Numbered from the stretch's first letter, positions 18,091 to 27,602 are shown. The stretch: 64,000 nt of DNA from Richelia sp. SL_2_1 (GCA_012033205.1 JAAUSO010000016.1:1-64000); one strand, 5' to 3'. Notes: generated by a model from the sequence alone, not told the origin. Numbers and translations are program-made.

Positions 18091-18876
18091 ATGAGCGCAA
18101 CCCAATCTCAAAATTTACCACTGTGGGTACAAGAAAGAGAAAAAGTAATTGCTAAGAGCATCGATAATGAATGGCGTGGTGGAAATCCTCCCGACTATTC
18201 CGAATCGAATCAAGGTTTAGCTTCCGAAAGTCAAGCCAATCATAATATGGGTTCTCTCGAAGCGATTGTGGAAAACTTAGTCAGAACCTTTGAGTTAGAA
18301 GCTTCCTTTAAAACCAATCCACAACAGTGGTTATCGGTGGTTAAAGATAAGTTTCGCATGAGTAGTAACGGTGGCGAACAATTTACCGCCGAAGATGTTT
18401 CCGCAGCGGGAACTTATAATTTATTTATCGGCGAGACAGAACAATATAAAGCTTCTGAAGAAAACTTTCAATCATCAGGAAGGTTGTTTCGCAGTGCATT
18501 TCCTAAAGGATTTTTATGGGAAGTGTTAGAAGTTTACAGTTCTCCACCAAATGTTACATTTAAATGGCGGCATTGGGGAACTTTTAACGGTCGATATAAA
18601 GACTATGCTCCTACAGGGGAAGTTGTGGAGATAATAGGAATGAGTATTGCTCGCGTTACCGATGACTTGAAAATCATCAATGTGGAACACTATTTTGATA
18701 ACAGTCAGTTTTTTGCAAAGCTGACGAGTGGTGGAAAGCATGGAAGTGAGGATAAATCAGTTTGGGCAACAATTAAAAGATTTTTCTTCGGTAGAGAAAA
18801 GCAGCAAACTTCACCGCAACTAGCAACTAGCTGTCCATTTAAAAAATTGGCTGCTGGTTTCAATTCTTCTAATTAA
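18091..18876 (+). CDS. SnoaL-like (NTF2-fold) protein
   Basis: A 261-aa protein. Residues about 75-215 look like a SnoaL/NTF2-type cone fold: a helix LEAIVENLVRTFELEASFK and then strands including VTFKWRHWGTFNGRYK and GEVVEIIGMSIARVTDDLKIINVEHYFD. Members of this fold include polyketide cyclases and many enzymes of unknown role, so a catalytic activity cannot be assigned. The N-terminal 60 residues and the basic, Cys-containing C-terminal tail lie outside the fold. It sits between pdxJ and ycf54, all on the plus strand. Confidence 0.7.
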   Translation: MSATQSQNLPLWVQEREKVIAKSIDNEWRGGNPPDYSESNQGLASESQANHNMGSLEAIVENLVRTFELEASFKTNPQQWLSVVKDKFRMSSNGGEQFTAEDVSAAGTYNLFIGETEQYKASEENFQSSGRLFRSAFPKGFLWEVLEVYSSPPNVTFKWRHWGTFNGRYKDYAPTGEVVEIIGMSIARVTDDLKIINVEHYFDNSQFFAKLTSGGKHGSEDKSVWATIKRFFFGREKQQTSPQLATSCPFKKLAAGFNSSN

Positions 18877-18962
18877 ACTTGACCCGGACGCAGTACTATA
18901 TGCTGTGTCCTCAAATTTGTTCAGTTCAGTTAGTTAATTAATTTAATCCACAAACAGTGAAA

Positions 18963-19292
18963 ATGCAAACATACTATTACGTAATGGCTTCTCAACGCTT
19001 TTTATTGGAAGAAGAACCTTTAGAGGAAGTTTTAAAGGAGCGTACTCGCTATTATCACGAACAAGAGAAAGAGATTGATTTTTGGTTGGTGAAGCAACCA
19101 GCTTTTCTAGAAACCAGTCAAATGTTAGAAGTCAAAGCCAAATGTCCCCAACCAGCAGCAGCGGTTGTTTCCACCAATCCTCAATTTATTACTTGGTTGA
19201 AATTACGATTGGAATATGTCGCAACGGGTGAGTTTCAAGCTCCTTCATCAGAAATTCCTGATGCTTTAGCGTCTCTTGCTTCAGTTTCTTAA
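18963..19292 (+). CDS. ycf54: Ycf54, Mg-protoporphyrin IX monomethyl ester cyclase accessory protein
   Basis: A 109-aa Ycf54 (DUF2488). The conserved pattern YYYVMASQRFLLEEEPLEEV near the N-terminus, then IDFWLVKQPAFL, AAVVSTNPQFITWLKLRLE and VATGEFQAPS, matches the cyanobacterial and plastid protein over its whole length. It binds and stabilises the AcsF/CycI cyclase that makes the fifth ring of chlorophyll at the thylakoid membrane. The frame is open two codons upstream with a GTG at 18957, but the ATG at 18963 fits the family start. Confidence 0.95.
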   Translation: MQTYYYVMASQRFLLEEEPLEEVLKERTRYYHEQEKEIDFWLVKQPAFLETSQMLEVKAKCPQPAAAVVSTNPQFITWLKLRLEYVATGEFQAPSSEIPDALASLASVS

Positions 19293-19397
19293 TCAGTTAA
19301 CAGTTAACAGTGTTAGCGAAGCGTGTCATTTATGACATAAAGTTATCTATTGATATGCTTTCTATCTTATCTCCCAACATACACGCCCGGAAGAGGA

Positions 19398-19447
19398 CTG
19401 ATAACTGATAACTGATAACTGATAACTGATAACTGATAACTGATAAC
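19398..19447. repeat. CTGATAA heptamer tandem repeat
   Basis: Seven consecutive copies of CTGATAA immediately upstream of the next gene's ribosome site. Confidence 0.9.
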
Positions 19448-19477
19448 TGTGGTGTGAGTTTTAGGAGAATACAAACG

Positions 19478-20131
19478 ATGAATTCAGCTATTTTAGGTAA
19501 ATTTAAAAGTTTACCAAGCGTTTTAATATTATCAACAATGGGTTTATTTTACGGAATTAATTCTGTAAATGCCCAACAAAACCCTCCCACCTGTGAAGCT
19601 CCCAAAGGTGGTGAATATTTGTTATTAGTAGTGAGTCCCACAACAGACAATCAAACTCAGTTAAAGCGAGTTCTACCGGCAAAAATTAACACAAATACTT
19701 GTAGATACCTGAGCGATACAGTTACCCGTATCGGAGGATTTAAAAATATTGACGATGCCAATCGCTGGGCAAGATATATCAAAGATGCTGCTGGTTTATC
19801 TGCAATAATCACTACTAGACCTACAGAAACACCAACACCCACTCAAGCAAGTACGGTAAGTTATAAACCTCGAAACTTAGGAACTGGTTATGCTGTATTA
19901 GTAGATTATTACAATCGTCCTCAATTAGTATCTGATGTTCGTAAAGCAGTTAAAGGAGATGTGGGTTTTGTCGCTTACGGAAAACGACCTTACTTATTGG
20001 CTAATTACACTAGTAACCAAAAAGAAGCCTATGAAACCTTACAAGAACTTTCAAAACGCGGTTTCTTTGCCATCATTGTTGATAGTCAAAAAGTGATGTT
20101 ATTGCGTTCTGCTGTAAAGTTGCCCAATTAG
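19478..20131 (+). CDS. Exported SPOR-like repeat protein
   Basis: A 217-aa protein when started at the ATG at 19478, which follows AGGAG at a good distance; the frame is open to a GTG at 19454. A signal peptide ends near NAQQ. Two related alpha/beta modules follow, the first around YLLLVVSPTTDN...GGFKNIDDANRWARYIKDAAG and the second around YAVLVDYYNRPQL...NQKEAYETLQELSKRGFFAIIV, separated by a Thr/Pro-rich linker. The pattern is that of SPOR-type peptidoglycan-binding domains, but divergent. Periplasmic location is likely; function unknown. Confidence 0.65.
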   Translation: MNSAILGKFKSLPSVLILSTMGLFYGINSVNAQQNPPTCEAPKGGEYLLLVVSPTTDNQTQLKRVLPAKINTNTCRYLSDTVTRIGGFKNIDDANRWARYIKDAAGLSAIITTRPTETPTPTQASTVSYKPRNLGTGYAVLVDYYNRPQLVSDVRKAVKGDVGFVAYGKRPYLLANYTSNQKEAYETLQELSKRGFFAIIVDSQKVMLLRSAVKLPN

Positions 20132-20315
20132 TTGTTAATTGTTGATAGTTAATTGTTGGTAGTTAGTTGTTAGTAATAACTCCTAACTCATAACTCACGT
20201 CTGATGTGAATTAAGCGCTCAAACCATTATCATTACATTGATAAATTAAAAATCTGAGATTTAAACAAGCTTCAAAACTCTTGTAGGATAAGGAACGTTT
20301 TTAATTCACATTAGG

Positions 20316-20419
20316 CGTAACTCTTAACTCCTCACTCATAACTCCTAACTCTTAACTCATCACTCCTAACTCCTCACTCTTAACTCCTAACTCATAACTC
20401 ATAACTCATAACTCATAAC
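20316..20419. repeat. TAACTCC/TAACTCA heptamer tandem repeat
   Basis: About fourteen heptamer units (CTAACTC, ATAACTC, TCACTCC variants) fill the convergent gap and end right at the PAP2 gene's stop. Confidence 0.9.
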
Positions 20420-20420
20420 T

Positions 20421-20876
20421 TTAATAGGCTGCTTGAGCTAACAAAGAAATGGTAACACCCAAAGCTGAACCGGCTATGACTTGAAAGGGTGTGTGTCCGA
20501 GTAATTCTTTAAGACGTTCGGCGGCTATTTCTGGGTGATCGTGAAACATTTCGTCAATGACTTGATTGAGGATGCGAGCTTGTTTTCCGGCAGCTTGACG
20601 GACACCAGCAGCATCGTACATGACGATGATGGCGAAAATAGCAGCTAAAGCGAATTCAGGGGAAGCCCAACCGATAGTTTGTCCAACACCAGCAGCTAAG
20701 GCAGTTACTAAGGCTGAATGAGCGCTGGGCATTCCTCCAGTTGTGACTAAAACACTCACACTCACTTTACCGTTCTTGATTAACTCAATTAGGAGCTTTA
20801 AAGCCTGAGCGACAAAACAAGCTATTAAGGCAACCAGTAGCACGTGATTATTAAATATATTACCTATGTCTTGCAT
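20421..20876 (-). CDS. Divergent PAP2 family protein
   Basis: A 151-aa membrane protein of the divergent PAP2 (acid phosphatase/haloperoxidase-related, DUF212) family. The segment GGMPSAHSALVTALAAGVG carries the PSAHS part of the PAP2 signature, and MYDAAGVRQAAGKQARILN is a family block. Several hydrophobic helices are present. Family members are thought to act on lipid-linked phosphates, but activity is unproven. The order folD-crtE-PAP2 on one strand is common in cyanobacteria and suggests a link with isoprenoid diphosphates. Confidence 0.88.
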   Translation of the reverse strand: MQDIGNIFNNHVLLVALIACFVAQALKLLIELIKNGKVSVSVLVTTGGMPSAHSALVTALAAGVGQTIGWASPEFALAAIFAIIVMYDAAGVRQAAGKQARILNQVIDEMFHDHPEIAAERLKELLGHTPFQVIAGSALGVTISLLAQAAY

Positions 20877-20969
20877 GGTATTACGGTTAAATTAGGCTAA
20901 TATTAGCAGCGGTTGCGTGGGTGAGGAAGTGCGGGATACTACTTAACATCCCAAATCTGAAAAATTGAA

Positions 20970-21905
20970 TTAGTTATTACGACTAGTAATAAAGTACGCG
21001 AGGGCAATTAAAGGTTTAGCTTGCTCTCCAAAGGTTTCTAATTCGGCAACTGCTGCTTCAACGAGCAATTGTGCTTGTTTTTTGGATTCTTCCAGACCCC
21101 AAAGACTGGGATAGGTAACTTTTTGCGCTTTTTGGTCTTTACCCGCAGTTTTACCTAACTGTTCTTGGGTGGCGGTGATATCCAGAATATCATCAACTAT
21201 CTGAAATGCAAGTCCAATATTTTGAGAATAGCGAGACAATCGTTGTAATTGTTCTGGGGATGCGGAAGCTAATATACCACCGCAAACGACGCTAGCTTCT
21301 AAAAGGGCTGCTGTTTTATGATTATGAATAAAATTCAACGTTTCTAAAGGAACATCTGTCTTTCCTTCCATTTCCAAGTCTACAACTTGACCGCCGACTA
21401 AACCCGCAGCGCCGACTGCACGTCCCAAACGAGAAATTACCTGTAAAACTTGGGGTGGTGGTACATTTTGAGTATGAGTTGCCACATACTCGAAAGCGTA
21501 AGCTAATAATCCATCCCCGGCTAAGATTGCCACATCATCGCCATATACTTTGTGGTTGGTTAATTTACCCCGACGGTAATCATCGTTATCCATCGCTGGC
21601 AGGTCATCATGAATCAAAGACATGGTGTGAATCATCTCTAAAGCGCAAGCTGTCGGCAAAGACATTTCGATGTTTCCACCAGTCATTTCACAAGTAGCAA
21701 GACACAGAATCGGACGCAAGCGCTTACCTCCAGCTAAAAGGGAATAACGCATTGCTTGATAAATTTTATCGGGATAAACAATCTCAATCGATTTATCCAA
21801 AGCATTTTCTACAAGTTTTTGTCGTTCCTTGAGATAAGCCGATAAATCGAACTCTAATTTTTTTAATTCGGGTGAATTTTTCGATAAATTATCTGCTGCA
21901 ACCAT
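20970..21905 (-). CDS. crtE: Geranylgeranyl/farnesyl diphosphate synthase
   Basis: A 311-aa trans-isoprenyl diphosphate synthase. The first Asp-rich motif DDLPAMD is at residues 100-106 and the second, DDILD, at 238-242. [10 protein letters not shown] (57-66) binds the diphosphate. It joins isopentenyl diphosphate to allylic diphosphates to make the C20 precursor of carotenoids, the chlorophyll phytyl tail and quinones. The residues before the first motif (HTMSLIH) are compatible with C20 products. It is in a row with folD (26 bases apart) and the PAP2 gene. Confidence 0.94.
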   Translation of the reverse strand: MVAADNLSKNSPELKKLEFDLSAYLKERQKLVENALDKSIEIVYPDKIYQAMRYSLLAGGKRLRPILCLATCEMTGGNIEMSLPTACALEMIHTMSLIHDDLPAMDNDDYRRGKLTNHKVYGDDVAILAGDGLLAYAFEYVATHTQNVPPPQVLQVISRLGRAVGAAGLVGGQVVDLEMEGKTDVPLETLNFIHNHKTAALLEASVVCGGILASASPEQLQRLSRYSQNIGLAFQIVDDILDITATQEQLGKTAGKDQKAQKVTYPSLWGLEESKKQAQLLVEAAVAELETFGEQAKPLIALAYFITSRNN

Positions 21906-21931
21906 TCTAAGTTTCCTTATTTTATTTCAAA

Positions 21932-22810
21932 TTAACTGGTCACTGATAACTGATAACTGTTAACTGTATTTTGTAACAACATTGCAACAGTCATTGGTCC
22001 GATACCACCGGGAACTGGGGTAAGGAAATTGGCGACGGTTGCAACTTCCTCAAAATTGACATCACCGGTTAACCGACTTTTGCCGTTTTGATCAGTAATG
22101 CGGTTTATCCCCACATCTACCACAACTGCGCCTTTTTTCACCATTTGGGCAGTAATTAATTGGGGAATCCCTACCGCAGCGATGAGAATATCGGCATTTT
22201 TGGTAATTTCTTGTAAGTTTTGGGTACGCGAATGAGCAATAGTAACGGTGGCATTTGCTTCTAAGAGCATCATCGACATTGGTTTACCAACCAAAATCGA
22301 ACGTCCTAATACTACTGCGTGTTTTCCTTCTAGAGATATAGAATATTCCTGCAACAAACGCATTACCCCCGCAGGAGTACAGCTACGTAAACCCGGTTCG
22401 CTTCTTAATAATCGTCCCAAATTTAACGGATGCAGTCCATCAACATCTTTTTCGGCAGCAATTTCGTGTAATAGAGCCACACTATCCAATTCTGGGGGAA
22501 GGGGTAACTGTACTAAAATCCCATCGACTCGTTCGTCATCATTTAAGCTATGAATAACCGACTGAAGCTCGCTAAAACTAGTAGAGTGCGGGAAATGTCG
22601 ATTAAATGAAGCAATACCCACCGATTCACAAGCTCGTTCCTTGTTGCGGACGTAAGCAGCACTCGCGGGGTTATCACCAACCATCAACACCGCTAAACCT
22701 GGAGGACGACCCACTATAGATTCTAATTGCGCGATCGCCGATTTAAGTTGTTCGTGAATCTTTAACCCTAAAGCTTTACCATCAAGCAGTTTTGCTGTTT
22801 TTGTTTCCAT
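21932..22810 (-). CDS. folD: Bifunctional methylenetetrahydrofolate dehydrogenase / cyclohydrolase
   Basis: A 292-aa FolD, started at the ATG at 22810 (a TTG two codons earlier is also open). It interconverts 5,10-methylene-, methenyl- and 10-formyl-tetrahydrofolate using NADP. Landmarks are the substrate segment [17 protein letters not shown] with its catalytic Tyr and Lys, [11 protein letters not shown], the [13 protein letters not shown] block, and the NADP-binding [15 protein letters not shown]. The last ten residues (NSYQLSVTS) are read from the TAACTGATAACT heptamer repeat that fills the gap to crtE, so the repeat has supplied the C-terminus. Confidence 0.95.
   Translation of the reverse strand: METKTAKLLDGKALGLKIHEQLKSAIAQLESIVGRPPGLAVLMVGDNPASAAYVRNKERACESVGIASFNRHFPHSTSFSELQSVIHSLNDDERVDGILVQLPLPPELDSVALLHEIAAEKDVDGLHPLNLGRLLRSEPGLRSCTPAGVMRLLQEYSISLEGKHAVVLGRSILVGKPMSMMLLEANATVTIAHSRTQNLQEITKNADILIAAVGIPQLITAQMVKKGAVVVDVGINRITDQNGKSRLTGDVNFEEVATVANFLTPVPGGIGPMTVAMLLQNTVNSYQLSVTS
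21936..21967. repeat. CTGATAA heptamer repeat overlapping the folD 3' end
   Basis: Units CTGATAACTGATAACTGTT on the plus strand lie inside the last codons of folD. Confidence 0.8.
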
Positions 22811-22996
22811 GAGCAAATTTTATAACGTAAATAGGTCACGGCATCATTCACCACATTATTTATCTTCTCAGATAGTTTGCCGTGAAGCGAGAATAGATTT
22901 TTTTCTCTCAAGAACTTAGTATTATTGGGAACTATGTATATAAAAGTTACGACGAACCAACCACTGACAGTTAAATTTCGGAATATGGTGCCTACA

Positions 22997-23386
22997 ATGC
23001 AACGAGTTAGAACAAAAATTTTCCCAAATTTATGGATATTGCGTTTAGGGTTAGCTCCTTTAATACTATCGGGACTACTCGGTTGCAATAATTTGAGCGA
23101 ATACGGAATTAATGCCATTGGCGTAAATGTGACTGCGATCGGCGAACTAAAACCCCAAAAAAACAACAATACTCCTGTGTATGTTCAAGGCAAGGTAGAA
23201 AGGAAAGTACCTTTGTTAGAACAACAAATGTATCAGATCGGTGACTCCACTGGCAAAGTTTGGCTATTAACTAATCAAAAAGATTGGAAATTAGGAGATA
23301 AAGTTGTATTTAAGGGATTACCTCGATACGAAAGTATTCCCATATCTGGAGCAGAATTAGGAGAATTTTACTTAGAAGAAAAGTAA
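22997..23386 (+). CDS. Putative lipoprotein with OB-like domain
   Basis: A plus-strand gene of 130 aa from the ATG at 22997; in-frame ATGs at 22934 and 22985 would add up to 21 residues. A hydrophobic stretch ends in a lipobox-like LSGLLGC, so a lipid-anchored outer face location is likely. The mature part (VYVQGKVERKVPLLEQQMYQ, then DSTGKVWLLTN and GDKVVFKGLPRYE) looks like a small OB-fold barrel. It faces folD across a divergent promoter area. No named family is recognised. Confidence 0.65.
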   Translation: MQRVRTKIFPNLWILRLGLAPLILSGLLGCNNLSEYGINAIGVNVTAIGELKPQKNNNTPVYVQGKVERKVPLLEQQMYQIGDSTGKVWLLTNQKDWKLGDKVVFKGLPRYESIPISGAELGEFYLEEK

Positions 23387-23429
23387 TAATTAAAGACAGT
23401 ATTTTGAGCAATATAAATTGTAATTATTT

Positions 23430-23875
23430 ATGAATAATCAACAGATTCATCACGTTGCAATTGCAATCCTCTATAGAGACAACAAATTTTTAATGCAGCT
23501 GCGCGATAATATCCCCACCATTGTTTATCCCGGTTATTGGGCATTTTTCGGTGGACATATTGAACCGGGTGAAACTCCAGAAGTCGCAGTCAGACGAGAA
23601 GTTTTAGAAGAAATTAACTATACTCTACCTGCAAAATTGATCAATTTGGTTGTTATAACTCCGAAACCGCAGTACGTCATGTTTTTCACGCACCCCTAGA
23701 AGTTGATTTAAATCAATTAGTTCTCGCTGAAGGTTGGGATATGGGTTTACTTACTCCCGAAGATATTCGCAACGGTTGCTGTTATTCATCTGTAGCAAAA
23801 GAAGTCAGACCTCTAGGTTCTGTACATCAGCAGATTTTGTTGGATTTTATGAAATTGGTAATTGGTAATTGGTAA
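23430..23875 (+). pseudogene. NUDIX hydrolase interrupted by a one-base deletion
   Basis: The frame from 23430 encodes a normal NUDIX N-terminus, including the Nudix box [22 protein letters not shown], but stops at 23699. The remainder of a typical family protein ([50 protein letters not shown]) continues in the frame one base back. Restoring one A in the A-run at 23633-23636 joins both parts into about 148 codons. This is either a recent frameshift or a sequencing error. The last codons come from a GGTAATT repeat. Family members hydrolyse nucleoside diphosphates linked to another moiety. Confidence 0.85.
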
Positions 23876-23926
23876 TCGGTAATTGGTAATCGGTAATTGG
23901 GAATTGGGAATTGGGAATATAATTTC
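23856..23926. repeat. GGTAATT heptamer tandem repeat
   Basis: About ten units of GGTAATT and GGGAATT variants; the first three supply the final codons of the NUDIX pseudogene. Confidence 0.9.
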
Positions 23927-24062
23927 AATTCCTAACAACTCTCAAAAAATAATTTCGATTTCTTCCGGAATAGATATAAATGGTGTGGAAGTAATAATCA
24001 GCTTGACAAATTATAGCCAATTTTTATAACGAAACTGGGGAACTATGGCCCCGCTAATTATC

Positions 24063-24091
24063 AAAAGCTCAGTCTTTATGGCTGGGCTTTT
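24063..24091. terminator. Hairpin, possible terminator
   Basis: AAAAGCTCAG and CTGGGCTTTT pair over ten base pairs (one G-T) around a 9-base loop, with A-rich and T-rich flanks. It could end transcription in either direction, though no gene ends nearby. Confidence 0.5.
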
Positions 24092-24134
24092 AACATTATT
24101 AGAGTATTTAACGTCAAAAGCTCAATTACATAAC

Positions 24135-24237
24135 GTCCGGTTAAACACTCCTACTGTCTGTAAGGGCTGGTAATGGGTAATTGGTCATGGGTTTTGGGTA
24201 AATGCGTAATCGTCATATAGTAAGCAATTAACCGGAC
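24135..24237. repeat. 103-bp element with inverted GTCCGGTTAA ends, copy 1
   Basis: Begins GTCCGGTTAA and ends TTAACCGGAC, a perfect 10-base inverted pair. The left 70 bases (AAACACTCCTACTGTCTG, then AGGGCTGGTAATGGGTAA) recur at 27603. Non-autonomous-element-like. Confidence 0.7.
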
Positions 24238-24319
24238 TTCATATTACTCAATATTGCGATTCGCAAAGGGCAAGGTTTCGCCTATCGCAATTTTTCAAAT
24301 CTAACAATCAATAACCTTC

Positions 24320-24482
24320 TATCTTGCTCCATAGAAACCTATTGTTAAAATAATTACGAATTGTTTGACTTCGTTTTTTCCCGCCTGAGACTGCAAGTCC
24401 CAGTCTGATACCAGAAGTCCATTCAAATGGACTAAAAATATTACAGCTTTAGGTTAGTTATATTTTTATTTAGATTTTTTAT
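24320..24482 (-). repeat. 150-bp dispersed repeat, copy B
   Basis: Reverse-oriented partner of 3232-3383, with the same ordered blocks and small indels. Confidence 0.75.
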
Positions 24483-25010
24483 TATTTAGCTAATTATACG
24501 TAATTTGCAAGATGTAAGTAACCCAAAATCTCTTTCACATAATCAAAACTTTTTCAAAATGCCTTAACTGATAAAACTTCTGTATTCATATTCCTTTACA
24601 AACCCGTTACTCAAGTTTACAGAAAATTTTTTATTGATAGAATTCTCAATTAATTAACGAGATTACAAGCCATTTTGGTGTAATATACGTTTTATATACT
24701 TAGGGAAGCAGTTTATTTCCTTTTCAACACTTTTCAGAAATTTGACTAATAAACCCTCTATTAGATAGCAATTAACTTGATATTTACATCTTTTACATAC
24801 TACAAAGTTGAGAAGTAGCTGAAAAATAGCCCAAGTCAATGTGAAGCAATGTAAATATTGCTGTGATTTATCATACTAAAAAGATGGTCAATAAATACTT
24901 GGATTGACAAATAATTTGTTTTGTGGATATAGAAAAACAGATCAAACGTGAATTTGAGGTTTAAAAAAAACTACCTCTGAAGAATTTTTAATAGCGGAAG
25001 AGAAGTCGGG

Positions 25011-25066
25011 TTTTGGTCAAAATTTGTCAGGGTGTTACAAATACTTATACTAAAAACGCGACGAAT
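25011..25066. repeat. Palindromic interspersed element, copy 2 (degenerate)
   Basis: The left arm is intact (AGAAGTCGGGTTTT), the right arm is altered (AAAAACGCGACGAAT). The inner sequence resembles copy 1 (AAATTTGT, GTGTTACA, ATACTTAT). Confidence 0.7.
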
Positions 25067-25178
25067 GATGATTGTTCCATGCCCAATTGGCAATTTCTAA
25101 AGCAAAAAGTATGCCCTTGAACTGGTTTAATAAGTCAAAACCACAATAAACTAATAACTATTGTGGACTCACGGTGCT

Positions 25179-26258
25179 ATGCAATCAGCTTTTAAATTGC
25201 CGCGATGGTTAAGCTTGGGATTGGCTTTTCCTTTATTTATTTTGAATATTTGGGTATTACTTGGAGTTATCAAATATCTTCAACCCTTGGTAAGTATTGT
25301 AATTGCTGCAATTCTGCTAGCTTTTGTTTTAGAATACCCAATTGGTTTTTTCCAACGACGAGGAGTAGAACGCAATTTAGCAACAGTCGGAGTGCTGCTG
25401 TTGGCGGTTGTAATACTTGGAGGTTTTGGGATTACAGTACTACCGTTAATTATCGAACAGGTTAATGAACTGATAAATATATTGCCAGCTTGGATTGACT
25501 CTGGTACACAACAGTTACAAGCTCTGCAAGATTGGGCTGCAACTCAACAGTTACCAATTAACCCTAGTGGTTTACTTCCCGATTTGCTTGATAAAATATC
25601 GAATCGAATTCAAAGTTTAAGCGGTAGAATAATCGGCTTAGCCTTCGATACAATCGGTAGTGTTCTCAACATTTTGTTGACAGCAGTCTTAACTTTGTAC
25701 ATGATTTTAAATGGCGATCGCGTTTGGGAAGGAATTCTCAAATGGTTGCCGCAACATATTGCCAAACAGGTAAGCGATTCTTTGCGGGAAGATTTCCAGA
25801 ATTACTTTATTGGACAAGCGACTTTAGCGACTATACTTGCAACGGGCTTGACCTTAGCTTTTGTAGGATTGCGAGTTCCTTTAAATTTATTGTTCGCGTT
25901 GGTGATTGGATTTTTTGCTTTATTCCCCTTCGGTACGGGTATTGGTATTACTTTAGTAAGTTTATTAGTAGGCTTGAAAAACTTTTGGTTGGGAGTAGAA
26001 GTTTTAAGTGTAGCAGTAGCTATAGACCAATTTAATTATAATTTTATTGCGCCGCGCATTTTAAGTAATTTTACGGGTTTAAATCCTGTTTGGGTAGTTA
26101 TTTCATTATTAATAGGAGCAAAACTTTTAGGAGTGTTAGGATTACTAATTGCTATTCCCTTAGCTAGTTTTATTAAAAGCGTCGCTGATAACTGGCGAGA
26201 TGGTGGTTTTATTATGGTAAATGATCGGGAATTAGAAGCGGTTGCCGAAAGTGATTGA
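25179..26258 (+). CDS. AI-2E family transporter
   Basis: A 359-aa member of the AI-2E/PerM/UPF0118 family, counted from the ATG at 25179; the frame is open to a TTG at 25161. About eight hydrophobic segments surround a central amphipathic region (about 95-160), the family architecture. Conserved pieces are FFALFPFGTGIGITLVSLLVGL, the ...VGLRVPLNLLFALVIG helix, and LNPVWVVISLLIGAKLLGVLGLLIAIP at the C-terminal end. Known members export autoinducer-2 or act as Na+/H+ antiporters; substrate here unknown. It stands alone. Confidence 0.88.
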   Translation: MQSAFKLPRWLSLGLAFPLFILNIWVLLGVIKYLQPLVSIVIAAILLAFVLEYPIGFFQRRGVERNLATVGVLLLAVVILGGFGITVLPLIIEQVNELINILPAWIDSGTQQLQALQDWAATQQLPINPSGLLPDLLDKISNRIQSLSGRIIGLAFDTIGSVLNILLTAVLTLYMILNGDRVWEGILKWLPQHIAKQVSDSLREDFQNYFIGQATLATILATGLTLAFVGLRVPLNLLFALVIGFFALFPFGTGIGITLVSLLVGLKNFWLGVEVLSVAVAIDQFNYNFIAPRILSNFTGLNPVWVVISLLIGAKLLGVLGLLIAIPLASFIKSVADNWRDGGFIMVNDRELEAVAESD

Positions 26259-26373
26259 GAGGGTGCGGGGGAAATTCCCTGCCCAGCGATGATTTATCCC
26301 AAACTGTTGATGATGACAAGATACCTTGAAAACTTTTGTGGGATGGACATCTTTGCCCATCCCTTAACAAAAT

Positions 26374-26823
26374 TCACTTACTCGGTTTTTGATAATAACC
26401 CAAAACTTTTTTCACATAATCTGCACTAAAACCACTATCGCAGCCTTTGTATTTACCAGTCATCCACCAACAGGCAGTACCAAGCACGGCTTGTGTTTCA
26501 TTATTATTGGTAGCTTCCAATTGTCCTTTTAACTCTCGTTGTGTAACACAACTAATAACTTGACGTGCTAATTGTGGATTGTTTTCAAACTCTGTTGGTG
26601 AAACTTCTTTTTTCAGACAAAATTTTGACCAACTTGTCAAAGTTGCTGGTTTAACTTGCCATTCGCTGTAATATCCATCATTTGCAGAACCTGTTTTTGG
26701 TGCAGCCAATCGTAATGCTTCTACCATTCTGGCAACTTGAGTGTCGAAGGATTGCGGTTGTGCTTGTACGCTCAAAGGTAACAGCCCTAAAGTCACAATT
26801 ACACCACTGAGTAGAAATTTCAT
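26374..26823 (-). CDS. Secreted protein of unknown function
   Basis: A 149-aa protein with a clear signal peptide (MKFLLSGVIVTLGLLPLSVQAQ, cut after residue 21 or so). The mature part has four cysteines (FCLKKEV, ISCVTQREL, TACWWMTGKYKGC) and is otherwise helical in appearance, suggesting two disulfides in the periplasm. No family is recognised. Confidence 0.65.
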   Translation of the reverse strand: MKFLLSGVIVTLGLLPLSVQAQPQSFDTQVARMVEALRLAAPKTGSANDGYYSEWQVKPATLTSWSKFCLKKEVSPTEFENNPQLARQVISCVTQRELKGQLEATNNNETQAVLGTACWWMTGKYKGCDSGFSADYVKKVLGYYQKPSK

Positions 26824-27295
26824 GACTATTTATTGTAGACAAACACGCATAAGCATACAACATTATCCTTAAGATTCCATCTACCAAAAATAATCGGCGA
26901 TGTTTCTAACAATTGCTTTCTTCGATGTTATTGTCATGAATTTGAGATTGCGATCGCTATATGAAGGTGTTGCATTTGAAGCAGAAGAATAACTAAGTCT
27001 ATAGGTTGCCGAATGTAGTTATTACGATGCTTTTATTCTACTAAATGTATTTATAAATACATTTAAATCATATTTATTGCAATTAATTATTAATAATGTA
27101 CTAAATATACACAATTTTATTGCAAATTATGATTAGATTAAGAACTGTGGATGGTTTTTTGAAGTTACACAGGTTTTCTAGAGTATGGTGAAACCTGCCA
27201 CGAATCGGTGAAAACCATGAATTATAATCACCATTCAACCCTAAGTTAACAAAACAGAAGGCAGAATTTCTTAGATTAATTACAAAAGACTGAAT
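26824..27295. other. AT-rich intergenic region
   Basis: One HIP1 octamer at about 26950. Minus-strand ORFs in this stretch have neither plausible starts nor protein-like composition. Nothing further is recognised. Confidence 0.5.
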
Positions 27296-27529
27296 ATGGA
27301 AAAACACGACTTTTTATACCCTCGCCGTTTCTACCGGGGAGATTTGGAACCAAAGAATGTAGTCTTTAATGCTAATTTACAGGAATTTTCTCAAACTGTA
27401 GAATATATTGCTAACTTGCAGACTGGCGGGAAAATATCTGCTGAATTGGCATACCAGCAAATCAGAGCAGCTTATAAACGCTTAAAGCATTCTAAAAAGG
27501 AGTTAGGAATTAGTAATACTTCTCAATAA
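27296..27529 (+). CDS. Small cyanobacterial protein (DUF7219-like)
   Basis: A 77-aa soluble protein: DFLYPRRFYRGDLEPKNVVFNANLQEF, then GGKISAELAYQQIRAAYKRLKHSKK. This pattern occurs in small conserved cyanobacterial proteins, which I recall as DUF7219. It is mostly helical with a basic end. The role is unknown. Confidence 0.7.
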   Translation: MEKHDFLYPRRFYRGDLEPKNVVFNANLQEFSQTVEYIANLQTGGKISAELAYQQIRAAYKRLKHSKKELGISNTSQ

Positions 27530-27602
27530 GATATCTAGTATTATTAAAACCTTATAGTTTAATAAATGATTTAGTTTTGATTAAAATCTGGCATCATATC
27601 AT

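Larger units (their letters stand above)
23927..25178. other. 1.25-kb non-coding region rich in repeats
   Basis: It contains a perfect hairpin (24063-24091), a 103-bp element with inverted ends (24135-24237), copy B of the 150-bp repeat (24320-24482) and a degenerate copy of the palindromic element (25011-25066). No ORF with coding character and no tRNA were found; an unrecognised small RNA cannot be excluded. Confidence 0.6.

Noticed and set aside
19398-20419. Regular repeats resembling a CRISPR array
   Set aside because: Units are seven bases with no unique spacers and no cas genes are near; they are the usual cyanobacterial heptamer repeats.
23876-25160. A tRNA or riboswitch in the long non-coding stretch
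   Set aside because: No T-loop-like GGTTCRA with matching acceptor arms and no cobalamin-type conserved box were found by eye; hairpins present belong to repeats.
27101-27307. 68-aa minus-strand ORF
   Set aside because: No ribosome site, AT-driven composition, and it overlaps the start of the DUF7219-like gene.
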